From JAFDVL01 sp964631865 (GTDB taxonomy: Bacteria > Acidobacteriota > Blastocatellia > RBC074): a DNA stretch of 64,000 nucleotides. The stretch is from NCBI GenBank assembly GCA_964631865.1, contig CAZWAK010000007.1:23847-87846 (forward strand), read 5' to 3'. A model generated the notes under the pieces. It was not told the DNA's origin, made no database searches, and saw only the letters and a list, made by a program, of their open reading frames with translations. Made by a program: the position numbers and the translations under genes. The stretch's first letter is position 1. Each line of letters starts with the position of its first letter. Positions 24,591 through 33,288 of the stretch are shown one piece after another.

Positions 24591-25355
24591 TTGCGCTACC
24601 AACTCGCGCTCACACGCAAGCCGGGCAACTCGTTTCGCCAGGGCATCACGACCGCCCAACTCGGTGCGCCGAACATCGCGCTGGCCTTGCAGCAACACGC
24701 ACAATACGTTGCCGCGCTCCGAGCCTGTGGCCTTGTGGTGCTTGAGCGGGAAGCCGATGAGCGATTCCCCGATGGTTGTTTTGTCGAAGACACGGCGCTC
24801 ATCACCGCCGAATTCGCGGTCATCACGAATCCTGGTGCGCCGAGCCGACGCGGCGAAACGGCGGCGATAGCGGCGGTGTTGCAGCAGTATCGCCCGCTGA
24901 AGTTTTTGCCTCAGGCAGTAACGTTGGACGGCGGCGATGTGTTGTTGATTGAGCAAACTTTTTACGTCGGCCTTTCGGCACGCACGACGATGGAAGCCGC
25001 GTCAGCATTGGCCGAAATCGTTCAGCCACACGGTTACGAAGTGGTTCCCATCGTGGTCGCAGACATCCTGCATTTGAAAACCAGCGTTTGTTACCTGGGC
25101 GATAAAACGATTGTCGCCACGCAACAATTCGCTGGTTGCTCTGAGTTTCGAGACTACCAAAAAATCGTGACGTTGCCCGCCGAAGACTACGCCGCGAATT
25201 GTTTGCGCATCAATGACCACATCGTGATGGCGGCGGGCTTCCCGGAGTTGAAACGCAAGCTGCAACAACTTGAATGTCCGGTGCTGGAAGTGGAAATGAG
25301 CGAGTTCCGCAAGATGGATGGCGGGCTGACCTGTTGTTCGCTGTTGTTGTCATAG
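24591..25355 (+). CDS. Dimethylargininase (DDAH) family amidinotransferase-fold hydrolase
   Basis: This enzyme hydrolyses N-omega-methylated arginine to citrulline plus methylamine, or a related guanidino compound. Seen: FPDGCFVEDTALI (substrate-binding Asp/Glu), TLDGGDVLLI, ILHLKTSVCYLGD with the catalytic His, and the C-terminal GGLTCCSLLLS with the nucleophile Cys near 248. The 254 residues match the family. The start codon is TTG, supported by GGAGG six bases before it and by the typical RYQLALTRKPG beginning. It is followed after nine bases by the sialidase gene, so the two are probably cotranscribed. Its role with a sialidase is unclear. Confidence 0.88.
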   Translation: MRYQLALTRKPGNSFRQGITTAQLGAPNIALALQQHAQYVAALRACGLVVLEREADERFPDGCFVEDTALITAEFAVITNPGAPSRRGETAAIAAVLQQYRPLKFLPQAVTLDGGDVLLIEQTFYVGLSARTTMEAASALAEIVQPHGYEVVPIVVADILHLKTSVCYLGDKTIVATQQFAGCSEFRDYQKIVTLPAEDYAANCLRINDHIVMAAGFPELKRKLQQLECPVLEVEMSEFRKMDGGLTCCSLLLS

Positions 25356-25364
25356 GAGTGAAAT

Positions 25365-26615
25365 ATGAAATTGCTTGTCACGCTGATGAGCCTGTGTTTA
25401 TTGAGTCTCGCGCCCGTTTGGGGGCAAACGAAAGCCAAATCGTTCCTCACCTCTGAACTGATTTTTCCGCTCGAACATTGGCACAACCACGCTTCGTGCA
25501 TCGTCGAAGCGCCCAACGGCGATCTGCTTGTCTGCTGGTTTCACGGCTCCGGCGAACGCCAAGCGGACGATGTGATCGTTGAGGGCGCACGTTTGAAAAA
25601 AGGCGCGAAGCAATGGTCGCCGCGCTTCACGATGGCCGACACGCCGGGCTATCCCGACACGAATTGCACGATGTTCGTTGATCCAAACAATCGCCTGTGG
25701 CTGCTGTGGCCGACGATTATGGCGAACCTGTGGGAAAGCGCGTTGATGAAATACAAAATTGCTTCGCAGTGGACAGGCACAGGTGCGCCGAAGTGGGACG
25801 TGCAGGAAGTCTTGCACGTCACGCCGGGACAAGAGTTCGTGGACGGTGTGAACAAGGCGATGGATCAACTGGAACACACGAACGCGCAATCGTCAGAATA
25901 TCCGCGCGAAACCTTGCAAGCTTACATCGCACGAATGCGCAAGATGGCTGCCGACAAACTCACGCGCCGCATCGGTTGGATGACGCGCGCGCATCCGTTT
26001 GTTTTGGACAACAAGCGCCTCATCGTGCCGCTCTATTCCGATGGCTTTTCAATTTCGTTGATGGCGATTACAGACGATTGGGGCCAGACGTGGCACACAA
26101 GCACGCCGCTGGTCGGCGGCGGCAACATTCAACCGAGCATCGTGCGCAAGCGCGATGGCACGCTCTACACGCTGATGCGCGACAACGGCCCGCCGCCGAA
26201 ACGCCTGCATCAAAGCGAATCGAAAGACAACGGCGAAACCTGGTCGCCCGTGACCGACAGCGAACATCCGAATCCCGGCTCCGGCGCTGAAATCATTGGT
26301 TTGCGCAACGGGCATTGGGCGTTGATTTCCAACGACACCGAACGCGGTCGCCACAGCCTCGCCGTTGCCATTTCCGACGACGAAGGCAAAACGTGGAAAT
26401 GGAAACGTCATCTCGAACTTGATACCTCAGCCGAAGCCAGTTCGTTTCACTACCCCTCGCTCCTCCAAGCCAAAGACGGCACGTTGCACGCCACCTACAG
26501 TTATTTCGTGAATAAAAAAGAAGTGCCTGTGGACAAAGACGGCAAGCCGATGCGCAAGGCGATCAAGCACGCGCATTTCAATGAAGAGTGGGTGATGGAA
26601 GGCAATTCCAAGTAA
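25365..26615 (+). CDS. Secreted BNR-repeat exo-sialidase-like protein
   Basis: The protein has 416 residues with signal peptide MKLLVTLMSLCLLSLAPVWG. It has the six-bladed sialidase-type propeller, with Asp-box-like motifs ITDDWGQTWHTS, SKDNGETWSPV and ISDDEGKTWKWK. An insertion with HVTPGQEFVDGVNKAMDQLE lies in the second blade. The arginine triad cannot be located reliably by eye. The family releases terminal sialic acid or related sugars, but many bacterial relatives act on other glycosides. Export to the periplasm or outside, with murQ and a sugar kinase just downstream on the other strand, points to sugar salvage. GGAGTGAA precedes the ATG. Confidence 0.75.
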   Translation: MKLLVTLMSLCLLSLAPVWGQTKAKSFLTSELIFPLEHWHNHASCIVEAPNGDLLVCWFHGSGERQADDVIVEGARLKKGAKQWSPRFTMADTPGYPDTNCTMFVDPNNRLWLLWPTIMANLWESALMKYKIASQWTGTGAPKWDVQEVLHVTPGQEFVDGVNKAMDQLEHTNAQSSEYPRETLQAYIARMRKMAADKLTRRIGWMTRAHPFVLDNKRLIVPLYSDGFSISLMAITDDWGQTWHTSTPLVGGGNIQPSIVRKRDGTLYTLMRDNGPPPKRLHQSESKDNGETWSPVTDSEHPNPGSGAEIIGLRNGHWALISNDTERGRHSLAVAISDDEGKTWKWKRHLELDTSAEASSFHYPSLLQAKDGTLHATYSYFVNKKEVPVDKDGKPMRKAIKHAHFNEEWVMEGNSK

Positions 26616-26633
26616 AGCTGCGCCCGCGAACAC

Positions 26634-26717
26634 AGGCGTCAAGAGTACGCGCTTCAGCGTGATTTTGCTTTCGATGACAAACCCTCACGCTGAAGCGTGT
26701 ACTCATGACACCTCTTT
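26634..26717. repeat. Dispersed hairpin repeat, family 2, copy B
   Basis: The arms 26634-26662 and 26685-26713 are inverted copies over 29 bp with three mismatches. Read from the murQ side the element begins AAAGAGGTGTCA directly on the base after the murQ stop, the same junction as copy A at 16280. It fills the space between the convergent sialidase and murQ genes. Confidence 0.85.
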
Positions 26718-27608
26718 TCACGATTTCAGTTCAGCCACAGCCTGCGCGACCAATTGATTCGACTTTGCCAACGCCGCGTCTGCGATCTCCCGATTTACAT
26801 TCGCTTGCTGCATCACGAGCGCCACAGGCAATCGCCAATCCGCTGCTTCCAACACGGCGCGCGCTGTCGCGGCATCTACCTTGCATTCGTCCTGCACGAT
26901 GCCGACCGCGCGTTCGCGCAGCTTGATGTTTTTGGTTTGCAGGTTCGCCATGCGATTGCCCTTCACATAGCCGAGCCGCACCAGCGCCATCGTCGAAAGC
27001 ATATTCAGCACGAGCTTTTGTGCGGTGCCGGATTTCAGCCGCGTCGAACCGGCGATGACTTCGGGGCCGACAATCGGTTCAATTGGAATTTCGACCGCTG
27101 CCGCGAGTGCGGTGTTCGCGTTGCACGTGATGCACGCGGTCAATGCGCCGAGTTGCCGTGCGTATTCGACTGCGCCGATGGTGTACGGCGTGCGACCGCT
27201 CGCAGCAATGCCGACGACGACATCGTTGGCGTTGACGTGGCGCGCTTGCAAATCGCTCGCGCCCGCGGCGCGATCATCTTCGGAGGCTTCGACGGCTTTG
27301 TAACAAGCTTCGTAGCCGCCTGCGATGATGCCTTGCACGAGTTCGGGCGACACGCCAAACGTCGGCGGACATTCCGCAGCGTCGAGCACGCCCAAGCGTC
27401 CGCTCGTGCCTGTGCCGACGTACAACAAACGGCCTCCGCGCGCGAGCCGTTCGACGATTGCGTCAACGGCGTTCGCAATCGCGGGCAGGACTTGCGCAAT
27501 GGCATCGGCGACTTTTTTGTCTTCGGCATTGATGATTTGTAAGGCTTCGAGCGTAGAGACGCGATCAATTTCTGCGGTGTTGGGGTTGGGTTGTTCAGTG
27601 GTGGTCAT
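26718..27608 (-). CDS. murQ: N-acetylmuramic acid 6-phosphate etherase
   Basis: MurQ cleaves the lactyl ether of MurNAc-6-phosphate to give GlcNAc-6-phosphate and lactate in cell-wall recycling. The 296 residues match the family. RLLYVGTGTSGRLGVLDAAE and ECPPTFGVSP form the SIS phosphosugar-binding domain and AEDDRAAGASDL-like EASEDDRAAG carries the catalytic Glu region. IAASGRTPYTIGAVEYAR and STRLKSGTAQKLVLNML are also conserved MurQ blocks. The gene overlaps the upstream kinase by four bases (ATGA), so the two are translationally coupled. Transcription ends at a dispersed hairpin repeat. Confidence 0.95.
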   Translation of the reverse strand: MTTTEQPNPNTAEIDRVSTLEALQIINAEDKKVADAIAQVLPAIANAVDAIVERLARGGRLLYVGTGTSGRLGVLDAAECPPTFGVSPELVQGIIAGGYEACYKAVEASEDDRAAGASDLQARHVNANDVVVGIAASGRTPYTIGAVEYARQLGALTACITCNANTALAAAVEIPIEPIVGPEVIAGSTRLKSGTAQKLVLNMLSTMALVRLGYVKGNRMANLQTKNIKLRERAVGIVQDECKVDAATARAVLEAADWRLPVALVMQQANVNREIADAALAKSNQLVAQAVAELKS

Positions 27609-28687
27609 CGTGGTCTGGGGAACGACGGTTTGCCCCCTCCGAGTTGCTGTCCGACGAGCAACTGATTTTGACTTTGCACATAATTCGCCAGCGCCATTTG
27701 CGCTGCACCGACGGCGGGTTTGCAGAGCGGCGTGGCAATGATCGCGTTTGGCGCAAAGGCTGTGATGTCTTCACGCAAGGGTTGCAAAATCAAATTGCCT
27801 GCGCCGAACACGCCGCCGACATAACCGATGCGAAACGTTTCGTCGCGCATATTCAATTGCGCAATCACGGCTTTGATCGCGCGTGCCAATTCGTGCGCAG
27901 CGTCTTTGAGAATTTCAATCGCAACGGCGTCGCCTGCCTGCGCGGTTTCGACGACGAGTTTGGAAAGCTGCGCGATTTGCGGCAGCACGTTGGCGTCAGG
28001 ATTGTAGATCACTGCCGGAAGCTCAGGCGGCGTTTTCACATTGAAGAAGCGGCAGACTTTTTCGGTCAACGCGGTCTCTTCGTGGCGACGATAATCATAC
28101 GCGGTCATCACGGCTTCGAGCGCGCGACGACCGATGTACGTGCCGCTGCCTTCGTCGCCAAGCGTCGGCCCCCAACCGCCCGCGCGCGCGACTTCGCCGT
28201 CTTGGTTGACGCCGTACGCGATGGAACCTGTGCCGGCAATAATCACGATGCCGGGTTTGCCTGCGGTGGCTCCGGCGAGCGCAATGCGCGCGTCGGTTTC
28301 GAGCGTGAAGCTCAGCGCGGGCAAAGCGGCCTCAATCGCATCGTACATTTTGCGATGGTTGTCGGGATGCGACACGCCCGCGAGACCGATGCAGGCGGCA
28401 GTGATTTGATGCGGTGCGATGTTGGCTTGACGACACGCAAGAATGATTGCGGTCGTGACGGATTGCGTGGCGGCTTCGACGCCAACGCGGTGAAAATTGG
28501 CGGCGGCGGCGCGACCTTCGCCCACTAAATATTCAGACAGATGAACGCTGGGATCCGCCGCGACGCGAAAGATCATCGCTCTGGTATTTGTCCCGCCACC
28601 ATCCACGCCCAGCCAATACGGCAAATCTTCCTGCGCTTCGGCTAGATTCCTGACAACAGAATCTAAAACCTCGGTGAGGTGGAGCAT
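27605..28687 (-). CDS. BadF/BadG-type N-acetylglucosamine kinase
   Basis: This is an ASKHA-fold ATPase of the eukaryote-like GlcNAc kinase group. YWLGVDGGGTNTRAMIF is phosphate loop 1, TAACIGLAGVSHPDN and LETDARIALAGAT the sugar-binding part, and GIVIIAGTGSIAYGVNQDG phosphate loop 2 with GGWGPTLGDEGSGTYIG. GYVGGVFGAGNLI is the adenosine motif. The length of 360 is slightly above the usual 300-330. It should phosphorylate GlcNAc or MurNAc to the 6-phosphate, feeding MurQ, which overlaps it. It starts the two-gene operon. The 258-bp gap upstream holds an inverted repeat near the LysR gene and no other gene. Confidence 0.85.
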   Translation of the reverse strand: MLHLTEVLDSVVRNLAEAQEDLPYWLGVDGGGTNTRAMIFRVAADPSVHLSEYLVGEGRAAAANFHRVGVEAATQSVTTAIILACRQANIAPHQITAACIGLAGVSHPDNHRKMYDAIEAALPALSFTLETDARIALAGATAGKPGIVIIAGTGSIAYGVNQDGEVARAGGWGPTLGDEGSGTYIGRRALEAVMTAYDYRRHEETALTEKVCRFFNVKTPPELPAVIYNPDANVLPQIAQLSKLVVETAQAGDAVAIEILKDAAHELARAIKAVIAQLNMRDETFRIGYVGGVFGAGNLILQPLREDITAFAPNAIIATPLCKPAVGAAQMALANYVQSQNQLLVGQQLGGGKPSFPRPR

Positions 28688-28867
28688 AATATTTTTCTAT
28701 CCTTCCCACTCCATGCAACGTCGTGCATCACGCCCGCCAAAAAACGCACGGCGCGAGCTTCCCACTGATACAACCGACGTTCCCTTTTGTAGCCTGGGGA
28801 AGTTTTATATTAAACTCAGCGCGTGTCATAAATAAAACTAAAAGTTCTGATGGTAATGATAAATGAA

Positions 28868-28941
28868 AGTTGTCAGTTGTCAGTGGCTGGTTGTCAGCTA
28901 CTGTGTTTTTGCTGGCAACTGACAACCGACAACTGACAACT
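28868..28941. repeat. Inverted repeat of GTTGTCAGTT units before lysR-type gene
   Basis: The left half repeats GTTGTCAGTTGTCAGT and GGTTGTCAGC; the right half carries the reverse complement ACTGACAAC several times. The outer 11 bases (28868-28878 and 28931-28941) match exactly. The array ends four bases before the LysR start codon, so it occupies the ribosome-binding region and would form a hairpin on the mRNA. Confidence 0.8.
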
Positions 28942-28945
28942 GCTT

Positions 28946-29833
28946 ATGGAATTCCGACAACTCCGAACTCTGCTGGCCATTGCGGAAACGCGCAACTTCA
29001 CGCGCGCGGCGGAGCGTGTGCATTTGACGCAGGCTGCCGTGAGCGCGCAGATCAAAACGCTTGAAGCCGAAACCGGCGTGCCGTTGTTTGCGCGCGTGAA
29101 CAAAAAAGTTTTTCTGACCGAGGCGGGCGAATTGCTGGTGCGACGCGCCGAGCGTTTGCTCAAAGCGCACGACGAAGCTTTGCTTGCGCTCAAGGAATTG
29201 GGCGATGCCGAACGAGGCCGCCTGCGCATCGGCACGGCTTCGACGATGGCCAGCAATGAGCAATTGCCAACGATTCTCGCGGAACTCAAACGCGCGTATC
29301 CGAAAGCACAAGTCACCGTGCGCCGCGCGACGAGTGCGGAAATCGTCGCGCAGATTTTGCAAAACGATTTGGATGTCGGCTTGGTTTCGCTGCCCGTCGA
29401 GGCCAACGACATTCGCGCTGAGGTGTTGCAACGAGATCGTCTAGTTGCTATCGTGCAACCTGCTCATCCCCTCGCGCATCAACGCAGCATAAGCCCCCTA
29501 CAACTCGCTGCCGAGCCGCTGATTCTCGGTGAACAGGGCGGCAACACCCGACGGTTAATTGATTTGTTTTTTGAGAAATCTGGTGTGCGGCCCCAAGTGG
29601 TCATGGAATTGGGCAGCAACACTTCGATCAAACGCATGGTCGAGCACGGCCTGGGCGTGAGCCTGCTGCCGCGTTCGTCGGTGCGCGAGGAGATGAAGGC
29701 TGGTAAACTAATTGCGTTGCCGGTGCGTGGCTTTAAGGATAATTGGGAATTGGGGCTGGTCACGCTCAAAGGCGATCACGTGCCGCCCCTGCAACGAGCC
29801 TTCAAGCAGCTTTGCAAACAATATTTCGACTGA
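28946..29833 (+). CDS. LysR-family transcriptional regulator
   Basis: Residues 1-60 are the winged helix-turn-helix MEFRQLRTLLAIAETRNFTR followed by AAERVHLTQAAVSAQIKTLE. Residues about 90-290 are the two-lobed co-inducer domain. The 295-residue length is standard. The start codon abuts an inverted repeat and has no Shine-Dalgarno sequence, so translation may depend on unfolding of that hairpin or a leaderless transcript. LysR proteins usually regulate a divergent neighbour; the divergent genes here are the GlcNAc-kinase/murQ pair. The inducer cannot be told from the sequence. Confidence 0.9.
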   Translation: MEFRQLRTLLAIAETRNFTRAAERVHLTQAAVSAQIKTLEAETGVPLFARVNKKVFLTEAGELLVRRAERLLKAHDEALLALKELGDAERGRLRIGTASTMASNEQLPTILAELKRAYPKAQVTVRRATSAEIVAQILQNDLDVGLVSLPVEANDIRAEVLQRDRLVAIVQPAHPLAHQRSISPLQLAAEPLILGEQGGNTRRLIDLFFEKSGVRPQVVMELGSNTSIKRMVEHGLGVSLLPRSSVREEMKAGKLIALPVRGFKDNWELGLVTLKGDHVPPLQRAFKQLCKQYFD

Positions 29834-29846
29834 GGAAACTTTGAGG

Positions 29847-31007
29847 ATGAAACAAACACGACAAACCTGGTTCAGCGTCATCATCAGTGCCACACTCATC
29901 ATCAACTTATTCGCCTTTTCTGCGTTCGCACAACAACGACGACCACGTCGTACCAGCGACGTAGAATTCAGCCCGCTCGCAGCAGGCACACGGGTCTTGC
30001 CCAGAGGCTACGTGATCGTCCTGCGCCTGGACACGCGCTTGGATTCCAGCCGTGTGCGTCCGAGTGATCGCTTTTACGCGCGCCTTGACGAACCCATCAC
30101 GGACGAAGCGGGCAGCATGATCTTGCCCGCGAATTTATTGGTGATGGGCCACGTCAGGGAGGCCACGCCCGCACAGATGGGGCGGCGTTCCGGCCTCATC
30201 GAAATCGAGTTCGACCGCCTGGCCATGCCTGACGGACGCGAGCTGCCGGTCAAAGGCATTTTGACCAGCGCCGATCCGGCAGAACGCAAAAAACTCAAAA
30301 TTGATGAAGAAGGCGTGCTGGAAGGCGGCGGACAAGTGAAGCGCAACACCGTGTTTGTGGGCGGCGGCGCGGCGACAGGGGCGGTGATCGGCGCGATTGC
30401 GGGAGGCGCGGCGTTGGGCGCGGCAGTCGGCGCAGCGGCAGGTGTGGTCGCGGTGTTGTTGGCCAAAGGCAAAGAAGCGATTGTCGAGCCAGGCACATTG
30501 ATTGGCCTCGAATTGACGGAGTCGTTGGACTTGACGCAACGCGGCACGATTCCGCCACCACGACCGACAACACCAGCGCCAACGACACCAACCACGACGC
30601 CTTCGCCTTCAACGCCCGCGCCGAATCCCAGTCAACCTCCTGCGACAACGCCGGACACAAACGGTTCGCAGCAGCCTGTTCCGCTACCGACGCCGCCTCA
30701 GGAACCGCAACTGGTGAAAGTCAGTTTTGTGCAAGTCGAGCGTGTGTCGGGGAATTCGATTTTGGTGGTTGCCACAGCCGAAACAACCTCTGGCGGCTGG
30801 CGCGTCAAGGCGGAGCATCAAGTTAATCAAGACACGCTGGAAGTATGGGTCAAAGGCACGCCGCCGGAAGGTCGCGCGTCCAAAGCCATCTCGCATCCGA
30901 CGGTCACCACAACGGTGGCAGACCCCAGTCGTGCCATTCGCCGCGTCGTGGTTCACGGTCTGGGCGGCGACCGCACCGTCGCCGTGCCGCAACAAATTCG
31001 CCGGTAA
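29847..31007 (+). CDS. Exported protein with glycine-zipper segment and Pro/Thr-rich linker
   Basis: This 386-residue protein has signal peptide MKQTRQTWFSVIISATLIIN with cleavage near AFAQ. Residues about 30-155 form a beta-rich domain resembling TraB/conjugation-pilus-type or BON-like surface proteins only loosely. Residues about 165-205 are a glycine-zipper (GGGAATGAVIGAIAGGAALG and on) that may insert in the membrane. Residues about 235-290 are a Pro/Thr/Ser linker and the last 100 residues form a separate beta domain. The ATG has GAGG directly before it and follows lysR by 13 bp, so the two are likely cotranscribed. I do not recognise a named family. Confidence 0.55.
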   Translation: MKQTRQTWFSVIISATLIINLFAFSAFAQQRRPRRTSDVEFSPLAAGTRVLPRGYVIVLRLDTRLDSSRVRPSDRFYARLDEPITDEAGSMILPANLLVMGHVREATPAQMGRRSGLIEIEFDRLAMPDGRELPVKGILTSADPAERKKLKIDEEGVLEGGGQVKRNTVFVGGGAATGAVIGAIAGGAALGAAVGAAAGVVAVLLAKGKEAIVEPGTLIGLELTESLDLTQRGTIPPPRPTTPAPTTPTTTPSPSTPAPNPSQPPATTPDTNGSQQPVPLPTPPQEPQLVKVSFVQVERVSGNSILVVATAETTSGGWRVKAEHQVNQDTLEVWVKGTPPEGRASKAISHPTVTTTVADPSRAIRRVVVHGLGGDRTVAVPQQIRR

Positions 31008-31024
31008 CAACAACGCCAACGACG

Positions 31025-31660
31025 ATGAAATTTTACGACATCACCGTTCCGTTCTCGACCGATTTGCCCGTGTATCCGGGCGATCCAGCCGTGCAAATCA
31101 CGCAAGTCGCCAGCCTCGCGGCAGGCGATATTTGCACCGTGTCGCATTTGAGTTTTGGTTCGCACACGGGCACGCACGTAGACCCGCCGGCCCACTTCGT
31201 TGCAGGTCGAGCGACGTTGGACGAATTGCCGTTGGAAGTGTTGATTGGCCCGGCGCGTGTCGTGGATGTCGGTGAGATCAGCGCGATTGATGTGGTGACG
31301 ATTGACGCCGCGAATTTAACGGGCGTCGAGCGCGTACTGTTCAAAACGCGCAATTCACGGCTCTGGCAAGCAGGCGTGTGCGAATTTGAGACAGCGTTTG
31401 TTTACCTGGAAACAGCAGCGGCTGAGCGATTGGTGGAACTCGGCGTGAAACTGGTCGGGATTGACTATCTCTCGGTGGAAAAATTCAACTTCGAACAGCC
31501 CACCACGCATTACGCGCTGCTCGGCAACGATGTCGTGATTGTCGAAGGCTTGAATTTAACGGACGTGGCGGCGGGCGATTACGAATTGATTTGTCTGCCG
31601 ATGAAAATTCAGAACGGCGATGGCGGCCCGGCGCGAGTGGTGCTGAGAGAACTGGCTTGA
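31025..31660 (+). CDS. Cyclase-family metal-dependent hydrolase (kynurenine formamidase-like)
   Basis: This 211-residue protein carries HTGTHVDPPAH, the metal-binding signature of the cyclase/KynB family, near residue 50. FKTRNSRLW, GIDYLSVEKF and PTTHYALLGNDVVIVEGLNL complete the family pattern. Members open N-formylkynurenine, isatin or other amides and lactones using zinc or manganese. No kyn genes are adjacent, so isatin- or formamidase-type activity is left open. The start at 31025 agrees with the family's MKFYDIT-type beginning; an upstream in-frame extension is not conserved-looking. It follows the preceding gene by 17 bp. Confidence 0.85.
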   Translation: MKFYDITVPFSTDLPVYPGDPAVQITQVASLAAGDICTVSHLSFGSHTGTHVDPPAHFVAGRATLDELPLEVLIGPARVVDVGEISAIDVVTIDAANLTGVERVLFKTRNSRLWQAGVCEFETAFVYLETAAAERLVELGVKLVGIDYLSVEKFNFEQPTTHYALLGNDVVIVEGLNLTDVAAGDYELICLPMKIQNGDGGPARVVLRELA

Positions 31661-31681
31661 GGCGCTTTTGTGGGGAGCGGG

Positions 31682-33277
31682 TCAATTACACTCGATCAAC
31701 GAAGTTTCCGCCAGAATGGCTTCGGGTTTGGCGTCCGCTTGTTGCAGCAGGCTGTCGAGCGTCTGACTCAATTCCTGTTGGAACGAACCGCAAATGCTGT
31801 CGAGGTCTACCAGCAGGTCTTCGTGATCCAGTTTGCGATACAGCGTCATCGCGCCGATGTCGTGGTTTTGATGACGCAGCGGCACGCGCAACGACCACTT
31901 AGCCTCTACCGTTGTCAGTTCGTCCACGTCTCCACCCGAACGTACTTTGCCCCATCGAACATTGGTCGCGTCGGTAGGCATCGGTTTCCATCCGTTCATC
32001 TCTGCCCCGGCAGCGAACGTTGGTTGGTGAGACGTACTGGCGAGTGTCTTGAGTTCCAGCGTGATGCTGTCAAAATCATTCATCTCGCAAATTTGACTGA
32101 GCAACGCGAAAATCTTTTCGGCATCTGCCGTCTGCTTCATCGCGGCGCACAGTTGCCGGACATTCACATTGGCGATCATTCGGCGGCGGCGGCGCGTGAC
32201 GCCTTGACGGATTTTACTCCCGATTACTTCAAATTCAGGGTAACGAAGCCGTTGCACCCCCACCACGATCAACACGCCCAACGTGCTAAAAATCAACGCG
32301 GCGAGCGAGCGACGCGGATTCAGTAGCAAAATGCCGAACAGACAAAATACGCCGCAAACCCCGTACAGCAAAATCGTCGTTTGTCGCACCGACAAACCGT
32401 GATCCAGGAGCCGATGATGAATGTGCCCGCGATCACTTTGCATCAGCGGTTTGCCGCCCACGAACCGCCGAATCACGGAGAGAAAAATTTCGACGATGGG
32501 CAAGCCGAACGACACCATCGGAATGGCAATCGCAATTGTCGTCGTTCCTTTTTGCGCGCCAATCAACGACAGCACGGCCACCATAAACCCCAGCATCAGG
32601 CTGCCCGAATCGCCCAGGAAAATCGAAGCGGGGTGAAAGTTGAAATAAAGAAACCCGACGACGGCTCCGAGCAAAATGATCGCCAGCAAACCGATCTCGA
32701 AATTCCCTACGGCCACAACCGTGAACAAAATCGAAAGCAGCGCAAACGCGGAAATACCGGCGGCCAAGCCGTCCACGCCATCCACCAGATTGAACGCGTT
32801 CGTGATGCCGAGAACCCAAATTAAGGTCAGCACAAAGCCCAGCCCCTCCGGCAGGGCAAAGTTTTCGCCCAGAAACGGCAGCGAAACCAACTCAATGCCG
32901 AATCCCCAATACTGCAATAAAACGGCAGCCCCGCTCTGCACGGCAATTTTGACCCAGGCACTGCAACCCTTCAGGTCATCATACACGCCCAGCAAAAAAA
33001 CTACGGCGGTACACAAGACAATAGAAAGATACCACTGCGGATGCGCATTGAAGCGTTGCCCGATTTCATTTTGCAGAAACGGCACGCAGCAAAGCGTGAG
33101 CAGGAAGCTCGCAAAAATCGCCACGCCGCCCAGGCGCGGCGTAGGTTTCTGGTGAACGCGGCGCTCGTTGTCGGGAATATCTATTGCACCCAATGCCATC
33201 GCCAACCGCGCGATCAGCGGCGTAAAGACCAACGTCAAAATCAGTGCAATGAGAAATAATACGATGTAGGAGCGCAT
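31682..33277 (-). CDS. wecA: WecA/TagO-type undecaprenyl-phosphate sugar-1-phosphate transferase with cytosolic tail
   Basis: This polytopic protein starts polymer assembly by moving a HexNAc-1-phosphate onto undecaprenyl phosphate. Residues 1-340 have 10-11 membrane helices and the MraY/WecA motifs: RRVHQKPTPRLGGVAIF, the DD of VYDDLKG, NAFNLVDGVDGLAAG, LGDSGSLMLGF and the HIHHRLLDHG loop. Residues about 350-531 are an added soluble region ending in a GAF-like sheet (WSLRVPLRHQNHDIGAMTLY), absent from standard WecA. It is the last gene of the cluster, 11 bp after a GT4 gene, and convergent with the cyclase gene. The initiating role fits its place in the polysaccharide cluster. Confidence 0.9.
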   Translation of the reverse strand: MRSYIVLFLIALILTLVFTPLIARLAMALGAIDIPDNERRVHQKPTPRLGGVAIFASFLLTLCCVPFLQNEIGQRFNAHPQWYLSIVLCTAVVFLLGVYDDLKGCSAWVKIAVQSGAAVLLQYWGFGIELVSLPFLGENFALPEGLGFVLTLIWVLGITNAFNLVDGVDGLAAGISAFALLSILFTVVAVGNFEIGLLAIILLGAVVGFLYFNFHPASIFLGDSGSLMLGFMVAVLSLIGAQKGTTTIAIAIPMVSFGLPIVEIFLSVIRRFVGGKPLMQSDRGHIHHRLLDHGLSVRQTTILLYGVCGVFCLFGILLLNPRRSLAALIFSTLGVLIVVGVQRLRYPEFEVIGSKIRQGVTRRRRRMIANVNVRQLCAAMKQTADAEKIFALLSQICEMNDFDSITLELKTLASTSHQPTFAAGAEMNGWKPMPTDATNVRWGKVRSGGDVDELTTVEAKWSLRVPLRHQNHDIGAMTLYRKLDHEDLLVDLDSICGSFQQELSQTLDSLLQQADAKPEAILAETSLIECN

Positions 33278-33288
33278 AACAAATTATT

